Positions 1 to 12,319 of a stretch of DNA of 64,000 nt are shown here, piece by piece; position 1 is the first letter of the stretch; each line of letters opens with the position of its first letter. Source of the DNA: Eucommia ulmoides (Eukaryota; Streptophyta; Magnoliopsida; Garryales; Eucommiaceae). Made by a program: the position numbers and the translations under genes. The notes under the pieces were generated by a model that worked only from the letters and a program-made list of their open reading frames with translations, searched no databases and had not been told where the DNA came from. Location: positions 8,309,001 through 8,373,000 of the forward strand of contig CM028340.1 of assembly GCA_016647705.1 (NCBI GenBank), read 5' to 3'.

Positions 1-318
1 ATCAGCAACAACAAAACAAAACAGAGCACACACCTAACACTCACACATGCCGCCGGACGACGGACAACCGAAACCCACTCTCCGGACGAACAACACCGCC
101 CACACTGACGACGCTGAACCGCACGCTCCGATCACTCCCCCACACCCATTGTCTGAACCCGCTCCGCCAGCGACGAGACACCCACGCCGGAGAGCTCACG
201 ACGAACAGAACCCACCATCTCGATCCTCTTTCTCTTCCATTTTCTATTTTCTTCCTTTCTCTCTCTTCGGTTTTGAACCCTTCTTCCCATCTCTATCATG
301 TATGTGTGTGTGTGTCTT

Positions 319-350
<32 letters not shown>

Positions 351-551
351 TTTTTGTATATTACACAAACCTCCCCTTAAATTATGTTGTAGCAAATAAA
401 CTCATATCTACGTTTTAATGTTTATAAATATTTCAATACAACCCCCTAAAATTTTAATTCACATAATTAATATCGTAGTCCCTCCGATATTTTCAAAATA
501 TTTTTAAAACGTGACTTAAATTATTCGTATATGAAAAGTCGGGGTCTTACA
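1..551 (-). mobile_element. Family A LTR, 5' part, cut by window start
   Basis: Read on the minus strand this begins at 551 with TGTAAGACCCCGAC, the same start as the solo LTR that ends at 34,300. It continues through an AT-rich stretch with a (TA)n TATA-like tract near 317-345 and then the C/A-rich tract at 1-230 that is typical of this family. Just outside it, at 552-600, lies a polypurine tract (minus strand GAGGAGGGTAGAGT) preceded by CGGGACGAAATTT, the usual end of a plant Gypsy internal region. It is therefore probably the 3' LTR of a minus-strand Gypsy element whose LTR end lies left of the window. The 123-codon open frame at 47-418 is low-complexity LTR sequence and not a gene. Confidence 0.7.
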
Positions 552-1895
552 ACTCTACCCTCCTCAAAGAAATTTCGTCCCGAAATTTTTGCGTCAAACT
601 AACATAATTTAATTAACGTTTCGAGCCGCACCGCAAGGTTATGCTAGATACAAAGTCCTATAACAGGAAGTCACCTTAGTTCATAGTTGTCAATTTCCAC
701 TTCAATTTCCTAATATTCTTCTTGCAGAAATGTCAACGTAATAATTAGCGTGCGTCCTGATTGGTAACTCTTAAAACTGACAGGCAACGATTTCCTATTT
801 CTAATGTTTCCACTGCGTTACTCTGATAAAAATCAAAATTAGTGACAACATTATATGCTGGAAATATTTCAGTACATTGAGTCTATTTCATTCCGTCGTA
901 ACCGGTACTTATCCATTTCATCCGATATTTTCCAGTCGTTCGTTGCAACAACATTTTCTATTCACATTTAACTCAATAATAATCGCCACTAGTCTCATAA
1001 GCACAGATAGCTCAACTATCCTTAACCTCGATACCTACCTCAACTCTTTAATACTCATATCGATATCTTTCATAATACCTTTATAATTGTTTTTCCAATA
1101 TCACCGTTAACTAATTATTTCGAAAATACACCAAACCACCTAGAGACATTTTAAACCCTATCCAAAACATATCAATGTCCCTCAAAACACCTTGATATTA
1201 CTAAAACATATTATTCCATCTCAAATTACATCAAATGGGTCATCTACAAGAATTCATTTCATGCATCCACATTTAATCAAGTTTCTGACAAGGTCACATG
1301 CTCTAATTCTCTTTCAATCTACCCAACACGCTTCCAACATATATTCACATATAATTTCGAATCGAAGAACATAGATATGTCCTATTTACAAAAAAAATTC
1401 GGTACATCTCAAAATTCATTAGTTACTGACTGTAAAATATTATCTCATGAGTACCAATCGATTCATGGACATTTTGAGTTATCCTTTTTCTCAAGAAATC
1501 TTAATGACCTCCACATGCCGTCTCTGCTTATTATTTCTAGTGATTAAATACATCCAGCTCCGTTTTTCTATCTCAATTCGGTCGATTTGATTAATGTCCT
1601 GCATCCTTTTCATATAGGGCTTTATACGATACCACATTTGATCATCAACAAGGTATTTATTATTTTAAACAATGTCCATCAGTGTCACAAAATTAGCCTT
1701 ACTATTAGAAAATTCCAAAACGCAACTCCTCAACATAGCTTCCAACATTTGTATCACTCTTCTCGATTAATCGCAAATCTACAAACAAAACAAGGCACCA
1801 ATTTCTTGGCACCCCAAATGGTAGGGAATTTGACTAGAACATAAAAATAAATATTAACTCCTGGTATTACAGTTTCTCAAATAGAGAAATCTCAC
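552..1895 (-). mobile_element. Non-coding 3' internal region of a minus-strand Gypsy-type element
   Basis: This is the stretch next to the polypurine tract of the LTR at 1-551. The minus strand near 552-610 reads as the usual Gypsy post-pol end (sequence around CGGGACGAAATTTCTTTGAG). The remainder shows no reverse transcriptase, integrase or chromodomain motif that I can recognise in any frame; the short open frames here (up to 85 codons) look accidental. The right boundary is where similarity to the plus-oriented LTR piece starts, at about 1,900. Confidence 0.45.
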
Positions 1896-3551
1896 CTCTT
1901 ACGGCCGGTAGAATTCCGCATTTCTTTTATAAATACATTTAATTGTCTCAATATCAAATACATATTATCATTATCGTTGAAATTAGCATTATGTGTTCGC
2001 ATGAATAAAGTTTATTTAGTAAACCGTAATGAAGTGATACTAATTGAATAGTTATATTTTGTAATAAAAGATGGAAAATAGGAAATTAAGGAGATTAGGA
2101 TTTCATGGCGTGATTAGTATGTTTTTATACAAAAATATTAATTTAGGCCCTGTCACCGTTAGGTTTGCAGGCATCGGAGTTCGGATAGGGGATAGTCGAT
2201 TAAAGTTTACGAAAGCGGATATCGATGTGAGTGTATTGTCTTCTTGCCAAACTATTTTTATATATACATATGATGAAATCTGTGTTTACTTCCACTGTAT
2301 GATATTATAAATAATATGGATCAAGCAGATTTTTGGGGTGAGTTGGAAAAATGAATTTTTGGGGAATTGCGTTGGTTTTTGAAAAGAAAGATTTAAATAA
2401 ATTGTTAAGATTCGGGTAAGTTGGGAAAAATAGATTTTCATTAAATTATGTGGATTTTTAAAGAAAGTCGAAAAATGATTTTCGTTGGTTTTGGTGGTTT
2501 TAAAAGAGAGTGGATAATATTTGGTTTTCGAAATAAAAATAAAGGGAAAAAAAATGGTTTCGTTGAAATTAGACGGTTTCCAAACAAAAGTGAAAAATAT
2601 GATTTTCAAATTTAAAAGTTGGTGATTTTGACAATATTGATGAGGTGGTGATTTATATTATGGTCTGTCCGGAAGGTGGTCCGGCAGATGAATATTGATT
2701 TGTGATTTGATGATGATATTATTGAGTTGACTATGTCATAGTTTATGTCATGTCCGGAGGATGGTCCGGCAGGTGGTGTTTCATATTATGTCCTGTTCGG
2801 AGGGTGGTCCGGCAGGTGGTGATAGATATTATGTAGTGATATATATTATGTCATCCGGAGATGTCCGGTAGGTGATTATTTGCGCAGTTAGGTCCGCTAG
2901 GAAGGCATATCCTACGGATGGTTACGGTACCGTTGCAACTCTCGATCATGAGATTAAATGATCACTATGGCTGGCCAGTGAGTGGTGTGATGGTGTGGTA
3001 TTTTTGAGATGTGATGTTTTACTTATATTTGGTGATTTACTTATATATGGTGATTGGTATTATTTTATACTGGATGAGTTTAAATGAAACTTATATAATA
3101 TATATTGATTTATTTCCACTGCTTATATTATGGAGATTTTTACTAGCTATGTGATGTTTATATACTTCCGCTTGATCTATTTAGATGTTGTAAAATGAAT
3201 TATTATTATTATTATTATAAAATATTTTTACTAAGAAGGTAGTATACTTGTAGGTGGAGCAGTTAGGAGTCGGTCCCCTACTGGCGTTAGGTAGAGTCCT
3301 ACGATGGAGTCGTGTGCAAGGTTGAGATAAGTTGTCTGAGGTGAACCTGTGAGGGGTTCATTGTATTATATTTTATTATTATTATATTAGGGGAACTGGT
3401 GTATCCCCATGGCAGAGATATGTATAACTTTTATAGATGTTGGTTTATTGATTGTATGCATATTATCGTGTATTATAGATGGTTGGTTGTTTTCAGTGAT
3501 GTCGTGGTGTCTTCACGTTAGCCCGGGATGTCGGATGTCCGGGTCGGGTCA
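1896..3551 (+). mobile_element. Family A LTR, 3' half, plus orientation
   Basis: From about 1,905 (GGTAGAATTCCG) to 3,551 this matches, in order, the inner and terminal part of the solo LTR at 31,377-34,300 read on the minus strand: the GTGAGTGTACTGTCTTC-like stretch, the GTAACGGTACCGT-like stretch, the GTAGGGGACCGACTCC-like stretch, and the end GTGTCCGGGTCGGGTCA. The 5' half of the LTR is absent. At 2,665-2,870 it contains diverged tandem units built on GTCCGGAGGRTGGTCCGGCAGG. Its right end abuts a decayed Gypsy protease at 3,552. Confidence 0.7.
2665..2870 (+). repeat. Tandem GTCCGGAGG..GGTCCGGCAGG units inside LTR
   Basis: Four imperfect copies of a unit containing GGTCCGGCAGGTGG lie within the LTR piece. 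The equivalent place in the LTR at 31,377-34,300 carries its own four-copy array (about 32,070-32,210), so the array is a variable region of this LTR family. Confidence 0.6.
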
Positions 3552-4560
3552 TGAGAAATACTCTAATTGATCCATTTTTGTTTTTCTTTGCTACTGGTTC
3601 TTCTACTTTGTCAACTTTGGTATGGAGCTTGGCATCTGCAAAGTGGAATTCTACCTCAGTGAAAGGTTTTCCATCCGCCTTAACTTTTCTTTCTACCATG
3701 TTATGTATGTAGTTAAAGCACTAATGAAGTGTGGATGAAACAGTTTTGTTATCATACAATGGTCTTCCCAAACATATTGTGAGGTGTCTTAGATTCAATG
3801 ACAGGACATAATACAGTCAAAGCTATATCTTCGATCTATAAGTCGAGTCTTATTTCGTTAATGGCCTTTTTCCCCCTTGATTGAAACTTTGAATCATTAG
3901 TCTACTTGGATACAATTCATCAATTGGGACACCAAGTTATTTTAGTACTCGAACTGAAAAAATATTGATTGTGAAGCCACCATCTAAAAATATCCTATTA
4001 ATATTTTGTTCTCGGTTAAACCTTGACACAAAAATTGAAAGATTGTGAGGTGCAGATTCCAAAACTAGGTCTTCATCATTCAAGGTGACTGTTGAGCCTT
4101 AAGCAACGCAACTCTAAAATAATATAATTTTGACGTGTTTTCCCAAAATGACATTTTGGTAAATCTTTCCTTGTTTTTATTGGAAAGGAAAACAAAAAGC
4201 TTCATTGGCGATGGGTACTTCCTGGTCATGAAACCTCCCGAGCATGCATCCTCGTAGTGTTATTAGGACTCTTAGTATCAGCTTTGATGATTTTTCAATC
4301 ACTTGGGAGAATTGATTATTTAGTCATAACTACTTTTCTCATTAGCTTTTGTTCTAATATCAACGGATGTTCATTTATTGTCTTGGGATTCAACTTTGAT
4401 GGTCTATATGAGCTCAAAATGTTATGCTTTCAACTCTTTTGGCGCGACACTAGAGTCCATTCTTGATCATCAACTGAAACTTTATGCCAGCTAACATCTT
4501 TGTCTGTATCTATCCATGTAGCTTTAGCATCTTTGAAAAAGAAGCAAAATCTATTGGGAG
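3552..4560 (-). pseudogene. Decayed Gypsy gag-protease region
   Basis: On the minus strand, translation around 4,080-3,560 gives a degenerate retropepsin-type protease domain of a plant Ty3/Gypsy polyprotein. Recognisable pieces are the active-site-like segment FLDGGFTINI (family form IDGGSAVNI), then LGVPIDELYPSRLMIQSFNQ, then LGRPL, then KPFTEVEFHFADAKLH. The aspartate of the D-G pair is kept, but the domain is broken by in-frame stops (after VLK, after PLTK and elsewhere), so it is not functional. Upstream on the same strand (4,560-4,430) is WHKVSVDDQEWTLVSRQK, the variable linker before the protease. The reading is cut at 3,551 by the family A LTR piece, so RT, RNase H and integrase are missing here. 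Confidence 0.75.
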
Positions 4561-5650
4561 ATGGAAAAGACATGAGTGTTAGCATTTTCAACACGTGAAT
4601 AACACTGTACGCAAGAGTATTGGCGTAAATGTAAATAGTATTATACGTGTGAATAGTACACGATTCCACTTACGATGAACAATGGAATATATGTGAATAG
4701 TGATTTCTGCATAAAATAGTAACCGCATAATCGTCAACAGTGGCCGCATGATCGTGAACAGTGACCGCATTTTGAATTTTTCATAATATCCATTTTTCCC
4801 TTCTCAAATATTATAAATATGTGAGCCATTCATTTGAGAATACATCATATTTTCTTCACCGTTACTTGAAAGAGAGAAGTCGAGGTTCGTAAAGGCGAGG
4901 TGGAGATGGCGGTTTTGAGAATTGTATCCTAGAAACTGTCGTTCTACATTACTATGAGTGACTAATCTTCCTTCAATCGGGTTAGGATTGTGATGAGGTA
5001 TTTTTGAGTTTATATAATATTGTATTTTTCTATTTCATTTATGGATATTGTGTAAACAATTGTGCGGCAGGAATATCATTTTTAATATTGATTTTATTGT
5101 GGTTGATTTATTGTCAAAATATTCTTGTAAAGATTTTGGTTTAGATCCGATTACTACTAGAGCATTAGATATTGTACTGGTGGTCTAGATTTAATGGTCA
5201 CACAATAGTATTCTTAGAGATTGATTATTGGTCTGGATGGTTTATATCTAGATTTTAATTCACCGTAGATTGGTGTAGTGTAGGACTTAAATACTAAAGA
5301 TAAATCATGTCGGACAATAACAATCCAATCTTTCTGAGTAATTTTGACTTGTAATTGGGAACACTCACTTGCACAAATCCGATTTAAATAGAAAATTCTA
5401 ATACAACATAATACTCAAAATACTAAATCCACAATTCCTTACCTGGTTCTCTATTCTCTTTTGTTTGTATATTTAGTGATTTCTTTTCTTTTATTAAAAA
5501 TAAAAAATCAAACTTCGCTTTCGTCAACGAAAGAAAAATAGTCGAATATCAATAATTACAAGATCAATCTCTGTAGTTCAACACCCTTACTTACATATAC
5601 TATATTATGATATTTTGCATTTAAATAGGGTATTAAATTTGAGTGATCAT
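4561..5650 (+). mobile_element. Possible LTR-like insertion with promoter features
   Basis: Repeated GTGAATAGT and GTGAACAGTGACCGC motifs at 4,590-4,770 are followed by a TATA-like ATTATAAATATG (4,810-4,822) and a purine-rich GAAAGAGAGAAG leader. This resembles the promoter part of a plant LTR; the Gypsy LTR near 39,470-39,540 has similar GTGAACAGTG-type motifs. No clean TG/CA ends or target duplication were found. The block interrupts the Gypsy gag-protease reading frame, which resumes beyond it at about 5,650, so it is probably an insertion. Confidence 0.35.
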
Positions 5651-6907
5651 GTACCTTTATGGATTTGAGAAGGGATTATTTTTTCATCATCACCCCATCT
5701 GGTTGGGGTAAAGGGCTTACAATCATTTGTCCAACTCGTAAGAGTAAGATAGACCAAATAAGCCTTTTCCTTATTTTCAGATTCTATCCATATGGAATAA
5801 GTAGGCATGAAATCATTTTCTAGATGTGCCCAGTTCTTCGAAAGGTGTTACTGAGTTGAAAGCATCAAGAACAACCAAAGTGATATTAGATGTTACTATC
5901 ATATCGAGTTGAATGATATTATTACAATCAAGCTTCATAGTCTTTTCTTTTAAGAAGAAACACTTCTCCATTGTGTGATTAATCAGCCAATGGTAGCTAC
6001 AATAGTTTGTATCATCAACTTGACCAAGTTTTTATTTATTTATTTTTTGCGGGAAGGGGGGGGTTAATTTCTAGTAGCTATATCAGATTTCTTTCAAGAA
6101 GGTCCTCGAGCATTTCAGAAGTATCTGAGTCAAGAATTGGGTATTGTTTTTCTTGCATCTCTTTAAGCGTAATTCTTTTTTGCTTATTTTCTCGTGATCC
6201 ATTATTTGTGTTTCTGTCGACTTCATTCTTCTTACTCCTGAATTAAATCTTGAAAGATGTTATATTGACCGCCATAGATTCCTTGGGGTCCAAACTTAGT
6301 ATTTTGTTCACTTTACAGATTTCTGTCTTGTCTTTTCCCTCGTGAAAGTCTTGGTTTAAATGACCATTACTTCAATTAGATGCCATGCTTAGTTCTATTT
6401 CATGGGCTTGTGTTGCCAATTCTTCAAACTTTTGGACTTTATTCTTTGAAAAATATATCCCAGGCCTCAATGCATCCCTTGGATACATATCTCAATCATC
6501 AAGGCTTCCCGCAACCTATCCTTGCAATTGAGACTCTAGGTTCTTCCATCGCATGATGTAATCTATAACTAGGTTATCTTTTCGCTAACAAGTGTTTATT
6601 AACTCCATCATGTTGCAGATATGACGTGTGCTATAAAAATTATTAAAGAACTTGTCTTTGAGTTGTTCACAACTGTCTATAGAGCATAGATCTAAGTGCA
6701 TGTACTAGTCAAATGAGTTGTATTTTAGGAAGAGTGCAAAATTGTTTCACCATATGATTGGTGTTAGTTCCAATCTCGTTGTAGGTTTTTAAGAAGTGTT
6801 CCATATTTTGGTGTAAATCATCTTTACCTTCAAATTGCTGGAGTTTTTGAGATATGTAATTTATTGGCATCCACAAAAAAAATGTTAATCCGTTCAGTAT
6901 ATGGTTT
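5650..6907 (-). pseudogene. Decayed Gypsy gag (middle and C-terminal parts)
   Basis: On the minus strand 6,720-6,480 translates to a degenerate plant Ty3/Gypsy gag core: LCSIDSCEQLKDKFFNNFYS, then TRHICNMMELINTC, then DNLVIDYIMRWKNLESQLQG. Closer to 6,030-5,850 it gives the linker YCSYHWLINHTMEKCFFLKE. Both match the known order gag core then pre-protease linker. In-frame stops and frameshifts make it a pseudogene. It is the middle of one element whose N-terminal part is at 9,166-10,035 and whose protease is at 3,552-4,560; the solo LTR at 6,908-9,165 splits it. Confidence 0.75.
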
Positions 6908-9165
6908 TGTTGATCCCGAAGTTTTGATGAACAATTAAAGGTTGATATTTTTTTATGGAACTAATGAATTTGTTGAGTGTTTCAGAAAAAGAGTTTCATT
7001 TAACAATTGTATCATGAAGAAAATATCAAGGGTGCAAAGATGAACAATGAAGAAATGAAGAGTATTGAAGATTCTGAAGAAATTAGATGAAAACAACTCA
7101 ATACTATTATACTATTATTGTAACCCGAATTAGGATCACACACGACACTATTAAATGAGTTATGTTTATGTGTGTTGATATGTTGAATTTTAGGATCCTA
7201 ATTAGTGATTAAATATGTGTTTCTATATGAAATTGAAAAAAAAAAATTGAGCTAAATGAAAATCATGTTTTAAGTTAAAGTTTAGAGTCAATTCATCCAA
7301 CCGAGAAAAATAATTGGTTAATTGGATCAAACGTTGAGTTTTGGAGCAAAAATTGGTAAAAGAATTGACCAACTAGCATCAATCGGTCAACTAATAAAAA
7401 AAGAATTGGTCAACTGATTGAAACAATGATGTTTCAGAGCGAAAAGTGTAGAACCTGCAACAATCGGTCAACCGACCATGAAAGGATTCGTTAACCGATG
7501 GGCATAGTATTTTGGCAGGAAAACTTTGTGAACCAATCGGTCAACCGACGAAGGAGTAATCGGTCAACCGACTGGGTGTTTCATTTGGCTTGACTTACAC
7601 GTTGTATCAATCGGTTAATCGACAGGCCTAGGATATGTTAATTGACTGTTTCGGTTGAGATTTCGAGGATATTGATATTCTGGTAAAAAACTAGTTATTT
7701 TTTATGATTCCAATGGAGAAATTTGAGGGATCTGATCTTATTGAAAATATGGTTCATATGTTTTAAACTTATACTGATTTGGTTTACATAATTAATGATT
7801 ATCTCAATTTGGTTAGTTAAATACTTTATATCTTTGTGATTGATAATTGAGAAATATTTATGGACTTATTTGAGAGTTTTGAAAGTTATTTTTAAGTGAA
7901 ATATCCCATAACTAAGAGGAAATATTATATGGGATCTAAGAGTACATTTTAGAGGCATATCTTTTGAAAAGTAGTCATTGGATGACTTGATACTGATCTA
8001 TATAATTAGACCTACGGAAATGTGATAAAATATATCAAAAACATCAGTTTCTAAGATTTTCTAAGAGTTATCATTCTGTTGAGATTCATTCGAGAGAAAT
8101 ATTGTGTTACTTTCTTGATCTAAAACATTGATTGATTTGGCATCACCGATTTGTGCTGTCTTGCGATTCTATTTACATTATTCGGTATTTTCCTGGTGAG
8201 ATCTTTCCAAATTATTGTTCTTAATTGTAATTTCATATTATTGTTGATTGCTTAGATTTAAGATCGTTAGAAAATTGTTTTCAAATTTAAGAGCACAAAA
8301 AAAAAATTAAAACGATTTTGTGTGATTATCTGATTACATGCTATAATTTATGCTAGCCACATTTGTTATTAATCAGATATTATTTTGCCTTACAATTGAA
8401 TCTATGACTTAATAAATTTTGGGACATTAATTGAGTATAATAATATTGAGGTGGTAGAAGCTCCTTGTAGGAAGAAACTCATCGTTATTTTTTTGTATTT
8501 GTGAGTTTGAATGGATTAGACGCGATTTGGTCGGTGTCTAGTCAAGGTAACTAGGTTTCAATATTTTCCGATGAAAGAGGTTGAGGTTTGATCTTTATCC
8601 TCAAGTATAAAAAGATTAGGTTATTCTTTTTTCTTGAAAAGAACTAGGTTGTGATTCTTCCTGAATTAAGTAAATTGTAAAGTTTTCATCATTTCCTATG
8701 AAAATGATACTTGTGAGAGTTGTGAGGTTCGATCTTTAGCCTGTAAAAGGATTATGTTTGATCTTTAGCTAGTAAAAGGATTAAGTTAGTCTTTAACCTG
8801 GTAAAAAAATAAAATTCTTCCTTAACCTATGAAAAAAGAAAATTGTAAGGGCATGATTCCTACCTTGTAAAGGGATCAAGGGTTTAGTGGTTACGAATCT
8901 CCATGGAGCTTTGGGGGACTGGATTAGGTAAGACTAACTTGCTGAACCCGGATATATCTTGGTGTGCTACTTTGTTATTATTTTTATCATATTCTGTTTG
9001 GGTGTGCACTTAAAATATAAGCACTTATCCGTTGCGTAACAAAAATAATAATTGATTTAGGATAAATTGACTATTTGATAATTTAAGTGTTAAAAGATTT
9101 AATTGTTTAAATTTTTATAACTACTCAAAATTCACCCCCCTCTTAAGTAGTTCACTGGGCCAACA
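6908..9165 (+). mobile_element. Solo LTR, family B (2.26 kb)
   Basis: It starts TGTTGATCCCGAAG and ends GTTCACTGGGCCAACA. The flanks are GGTTT (6,903-6,907) and TGTTT (9,166-9,170), a 4-of-5 target duplication. The start, the TTTTGATGAACAATTAA segment, the terminal CACCCCCCTCTTAAGTAG segment and much between match the LTRs at 57,907-60,035 and 62,664-64,000, so this is a third copy of that family reduced to one LTR. It interrupts the minus-strand Gypsy gag, which continues on both sides. No coding sequence is present. Confidence 0.85.
7291..7623 (+). repeat. Array of AATCGGTCAACCGAC motifs in the LTR
   Basis: About ten spaced copies of AATCGGTCAACCGAC or close variants (for example at 7,381, 7,404, 7,462, 7,535, 7,558 and 7,609) lie in the U3 part of the family B solo LTR. 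Each is a near-palindrome centred on GGTCAACC. The 3' LTR near 63,150-63,370 has a related set built on GGTCGACYGA. Confidence 0.75.
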
Positions 9166-10035
9166 TGTTTGATATATTTAATAGAAGGTTGAAAATTTCT
9201 TCCATTTTGTCCTCGATAGTCCCAAGGATAAATTCCTTCATTTAGTCTATTGAAACCAATCCATTGACGAAGAATTAAAGATCTTTTGAAGAGTCCCTCA
9301 CCAACATAGGCTTACTAATTATTTCTAGAACTTGCTGAGGAACCCTCTGATATGGCCTATTAGCTACGGTTTGACTTGATTCTCCCGTGTTGTTAATCGT
9401 ATCTACCAGTGAAGCCATCTGAGCATCTGTGACTTCTATGACCTTTGAAAGATATTCCACCATCTTGCACATATTCGCGATCTATTCCTCAAGCAAAGTC
9501 ATGTTAGTCATCATGACGGGCATGAAGCCAAAGAAGCTAGAGTGCAAAAGTTCAATTGAAGGAGTTTGTTTTGACCTAAAAGTTTCTCGTGGAGAAGTAT
9601 GTGTACACCCGTTGCTAGAATTTGTACCTCGATGGGTTCTAACAACTCAACTTGCATGGCCAAAATATGAAGGTTGACTTCCATGTTTTGAGTAGTGATT
9701 CCACGGGACTTTTCCAAGAAGTTTTGGAAACCTTGTTGTTGACTTTGAGAAGAATTGATAATATCAAATATGAGTCCATCCACAGGTCTAGTTTTGGCAT
9801 ACGCTTTACCCAATTGTTTGGTCTTGCTTCTTGTCAAAGGTCCATTGTACCGAGCGTGATCACTTGTATAAAAGATGGGAGTATTATTGAAGTTGTTCAT
9901 GAACTTGGAATTTTTATTGATTCCACCCATGATAACATAAGCGTGACTTTGAGCGCGGTTACAAAGAGAAAATATTTGAGATAAGAGGTTAAAATGTCCC
10001 ATCGGGAGTGCCAGAATTTGTAACATGAATTTCAC
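9166..10035 (-). pseudogene. Decayed Gypsy gag, N-terminal part
   Basis: The longest open piece on the minus strand is 10,035-9,511 (174 codons), containing ARYNGPLTRSKTKQ (a GPxTRSxxK motif seen near the start of this plant Gypsy gag class). A second open piece, 9,472-9,275, contains MVEYLSKVIEVTDAQMASLV, a probable coiled-coil segment. A stop and frameshift separate them. It joins, across the solo LTR at 6,908-9,165, to the gag core at 5,650-6,907. Plus-strand open frames at 9,429-9,984 are antisense shadows. The piece is non-functional. Confidence 0.65.
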
Positions 10036-10267
10036 ATCTTAAAAAATTGAGACAAGAAAAGTATGTCCATTATCAAACTTCGAGTACAATCTCTAATATG
10101 ATTTCTACAAAAAAATAAAGAAACCCTTTGATCGTCTCTCTGACTTTCGAGGGCTTGAGTAACTTGATCTCAGAGTGGTGATTAATTAATTTTTTTCGAC
10201 ATAAGTAGAGAAAATTAATCGGTCAGAACTTTGGTAATGGTCGATAGCTTTAAAAGCTTGGTCCCAA
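10036..10267 (-). mobile_element. Untranslated leader of the minus-strand Gypsy element
   Basis: Short stretch between the gag start and the LTR end at 10,268. The primer-binding site should lie against the LTR (minus strand TTGGGACCAAG after TGTTACA), but I cannot match it to a tRNA with confidence. Confidence 0.4.
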
Positions 10268-10893
10268 TGTAACAGAAACAATTTTTTTCAATTTGATCAA
10301 AGAAGATCAATGAGTTCTAGACTTAATACGATAAATCTCTTACGTAAATCTATATGCTTATCATGCATAGATTACTAGTTTTATCATCAATTTGAGCTTA
10401 AAGATTAGGACATGAAAATTGTTTGGTTGCTTGATGTGAATGTCAGAGGGAGCTTTCTGTTGTCAATCCGCTAGAGTTCTGTCGCTTCTTCTTTTGGGAC
10501 TTGTGTGTCTCTTTTTGTATCTTTGTGTCTGTCTTTTTTTATCCTCTTCTTTCATTGTGAGATTCCTCTGTTTATAGGGGGTGGTGAGGGATTTATTAAC
10601 AAATATTCTTAACTTATGCACTTGTAAAGAAAATATATTAATTAAGATATTAATTTATTGTCATTTTTGAATATTTATTTATCTTCTCCCAAGTGGTTCC
10701 ATTTGATAGTTGGATAAACTTGATTGGTTATTCTCTTGTCCTGTATGTCAATTATTTAATTGACACGCGGCTTAATTTAATTGGTCGAGGAATGGTCATA
10801 TACGTAGCATTTATTTTTACTAGCCACAATTTCTTTTATGATCATTTATTTGGCTGTTGGGGATTGGTTGCGAATTTTATGCCTACAAATACA
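10268..10893 (-). mobile_element. 5' LTR of the minus-strand Gypsy element
   Basis: On the minus strand it runs from TGTATTTGTAGGC (10,893) to TTTCTGTTACA (10,268), giving TG...CA ends and about 626 bp. A TATA-like CCTATAAACAG lies at about 10,571-10,581, followed by a pyrimidine/purine-rich leader, as expected of an LTR promoter. It sits directly upstream of the gag remnant. The matching 3' LTR is not in the window. End positions are inferred from the TG/CA ends only. Confidence 0.5.
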
Positions 10894-12319
10894 AAGTGAT
10901 AAACCATAAGCTTTTGATTTAAAATTTTAAATAATTTTGTGGGGGTAGCTATGGTAAGGTGGAGGAATAAAAAATTAAGATTTCAATCAAATCGTAAATA
11001 GTTGAGTGAAAATAGACACATATATTGACAAAATATATTTTTCGTTTTATTGAAAAGCAATATTCCTGCCTATATTTAGTCACAAATGGACTTGACTTGA
11101 AATAAATTGTGTTTGTGAAAAATTGCCAAACTTAAAAATTTTTCTTAAAGAGTTCATACAATACAGTACTGTAAAATAAATAAATAAATAAATATATATA
11201 TATATATATATATACTAATTTTGACCCGCGCAATGCTCGGGATATAGTTTTGTTTTGTACTTTTTTTTTTTTTTTTTTTTCACTCTATTTGGATATCACT
11301 TATTAGTTTCTTTCTTCTTTTCAATTTTGTTTTTCTTTTTTTTTTTTTTGCTCTAATATGGTAAAAGGGATTTGTGTTCCTGCTTTTAAACTCTCAGGGT
11401 AATCTTATTTGATGTCTTTTTTTTTTTTGGTCTTTTATTCATTATTGATTTGGAATTATGCATAGCTTTTTTGGGTTTTGACAGATAATATTTTCGTCTA
11501 TTCATCCTTGTGAATTCATTTAAGTGGACTCTATGCTTGATTTGAATTTCGTTTATGAATTATTCATGTTTGCAAATGTTAGTAATAGTTGCAGTTTATT
11601 ATTTTGAATATCAGAAAACCTTGAAAATTTCGTAATTAACCCAACTAAAATAAAAATGTTAGAAGATGAACCAATGAAGTTAAATCGAGGGCAAAGATTA
11701 TTATCAGATTTCTGCAATTTAGGGTTCTTCTACCATATATTTGCCACCATTAATATTTCAAAAATCGATTGATCTTCTTCCTCAACAATTTCAAGGCCCA
11801 TGAAATGAATCTCCAAGCTCTTGATCTCCTTAAATAAAAAGATTTGATGTGAGCTTAATTAATCAACCTTTTGTTGATAATCACCATCTTGGTTTTTTCA
11901 AACAAAGTCTATTTTATGGCCTTGAAAATTTGCAGGAATCAATTAATAGTCCTTCTCCAAATGGACAATCGATTGACATACTTTTCTGCCCACATTAGAG
12001 AGAAATGAGAGAATAGATGATAGAACCATCAAATCAAATGAGAGGTATTTGAAGAGATAATATGTGATATATAATTAATGCATTTTCTCTTATATTTTAA
12101 TGTGAGTGGAAGCTTTGAATTATGTGAAATATAACTAATACATTAATTATCTATTTTAATGTAAGTGGAAGGCATGCCATGAAATAATGACCCTTCATTT
12201 GAATGAGAGAATAGGAGAAAAGAGATTGCAAATACTTGCATATGGTTTATTATGAAGGATAGGTTTCTACTTTTAGTTGTACATATAAGATATTTATATA
12301 TTTGATTTTTCGGTAAAAT
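10894..12319. other. AT-rich spacer with microsatellite and poly-T tracts
   Basis: No gene or coding remnant seen. It holds an (AAAT)n/(AT)n microsatellite at 11,178-11,213, several poly-T runs (11,262-11,280, 11,336-11,349, 11,418-11,429) and a short GC hairpin at 11,224-11,242 (CCCGCGCAATGCTCGGG). That last motif resembles GC-rich hairpins seen near the ends of some non-autonomous plant elements, but no element could be delimited. Confidence 0.5.

Noticed and set aside
47-418. 123-codon plus-strand open frame at window start
   Set aside because: Antisense to a family A LTR, ending in a (TA)n tract; no start context or motif.
9429-9984. Plus-strand open frames of 82 and 110 codons
   Set aside because: Antisense shadows of the Gypsy gag remnant on the minus strand.
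11222-11245. Helitron end suggested by the CCCGCGCAATGCTCGGG hairpin
   Set aside because: No CTRR end directly after the hairpin and no matching TC start could be fixed, so it was left as a motif in the spacer description.
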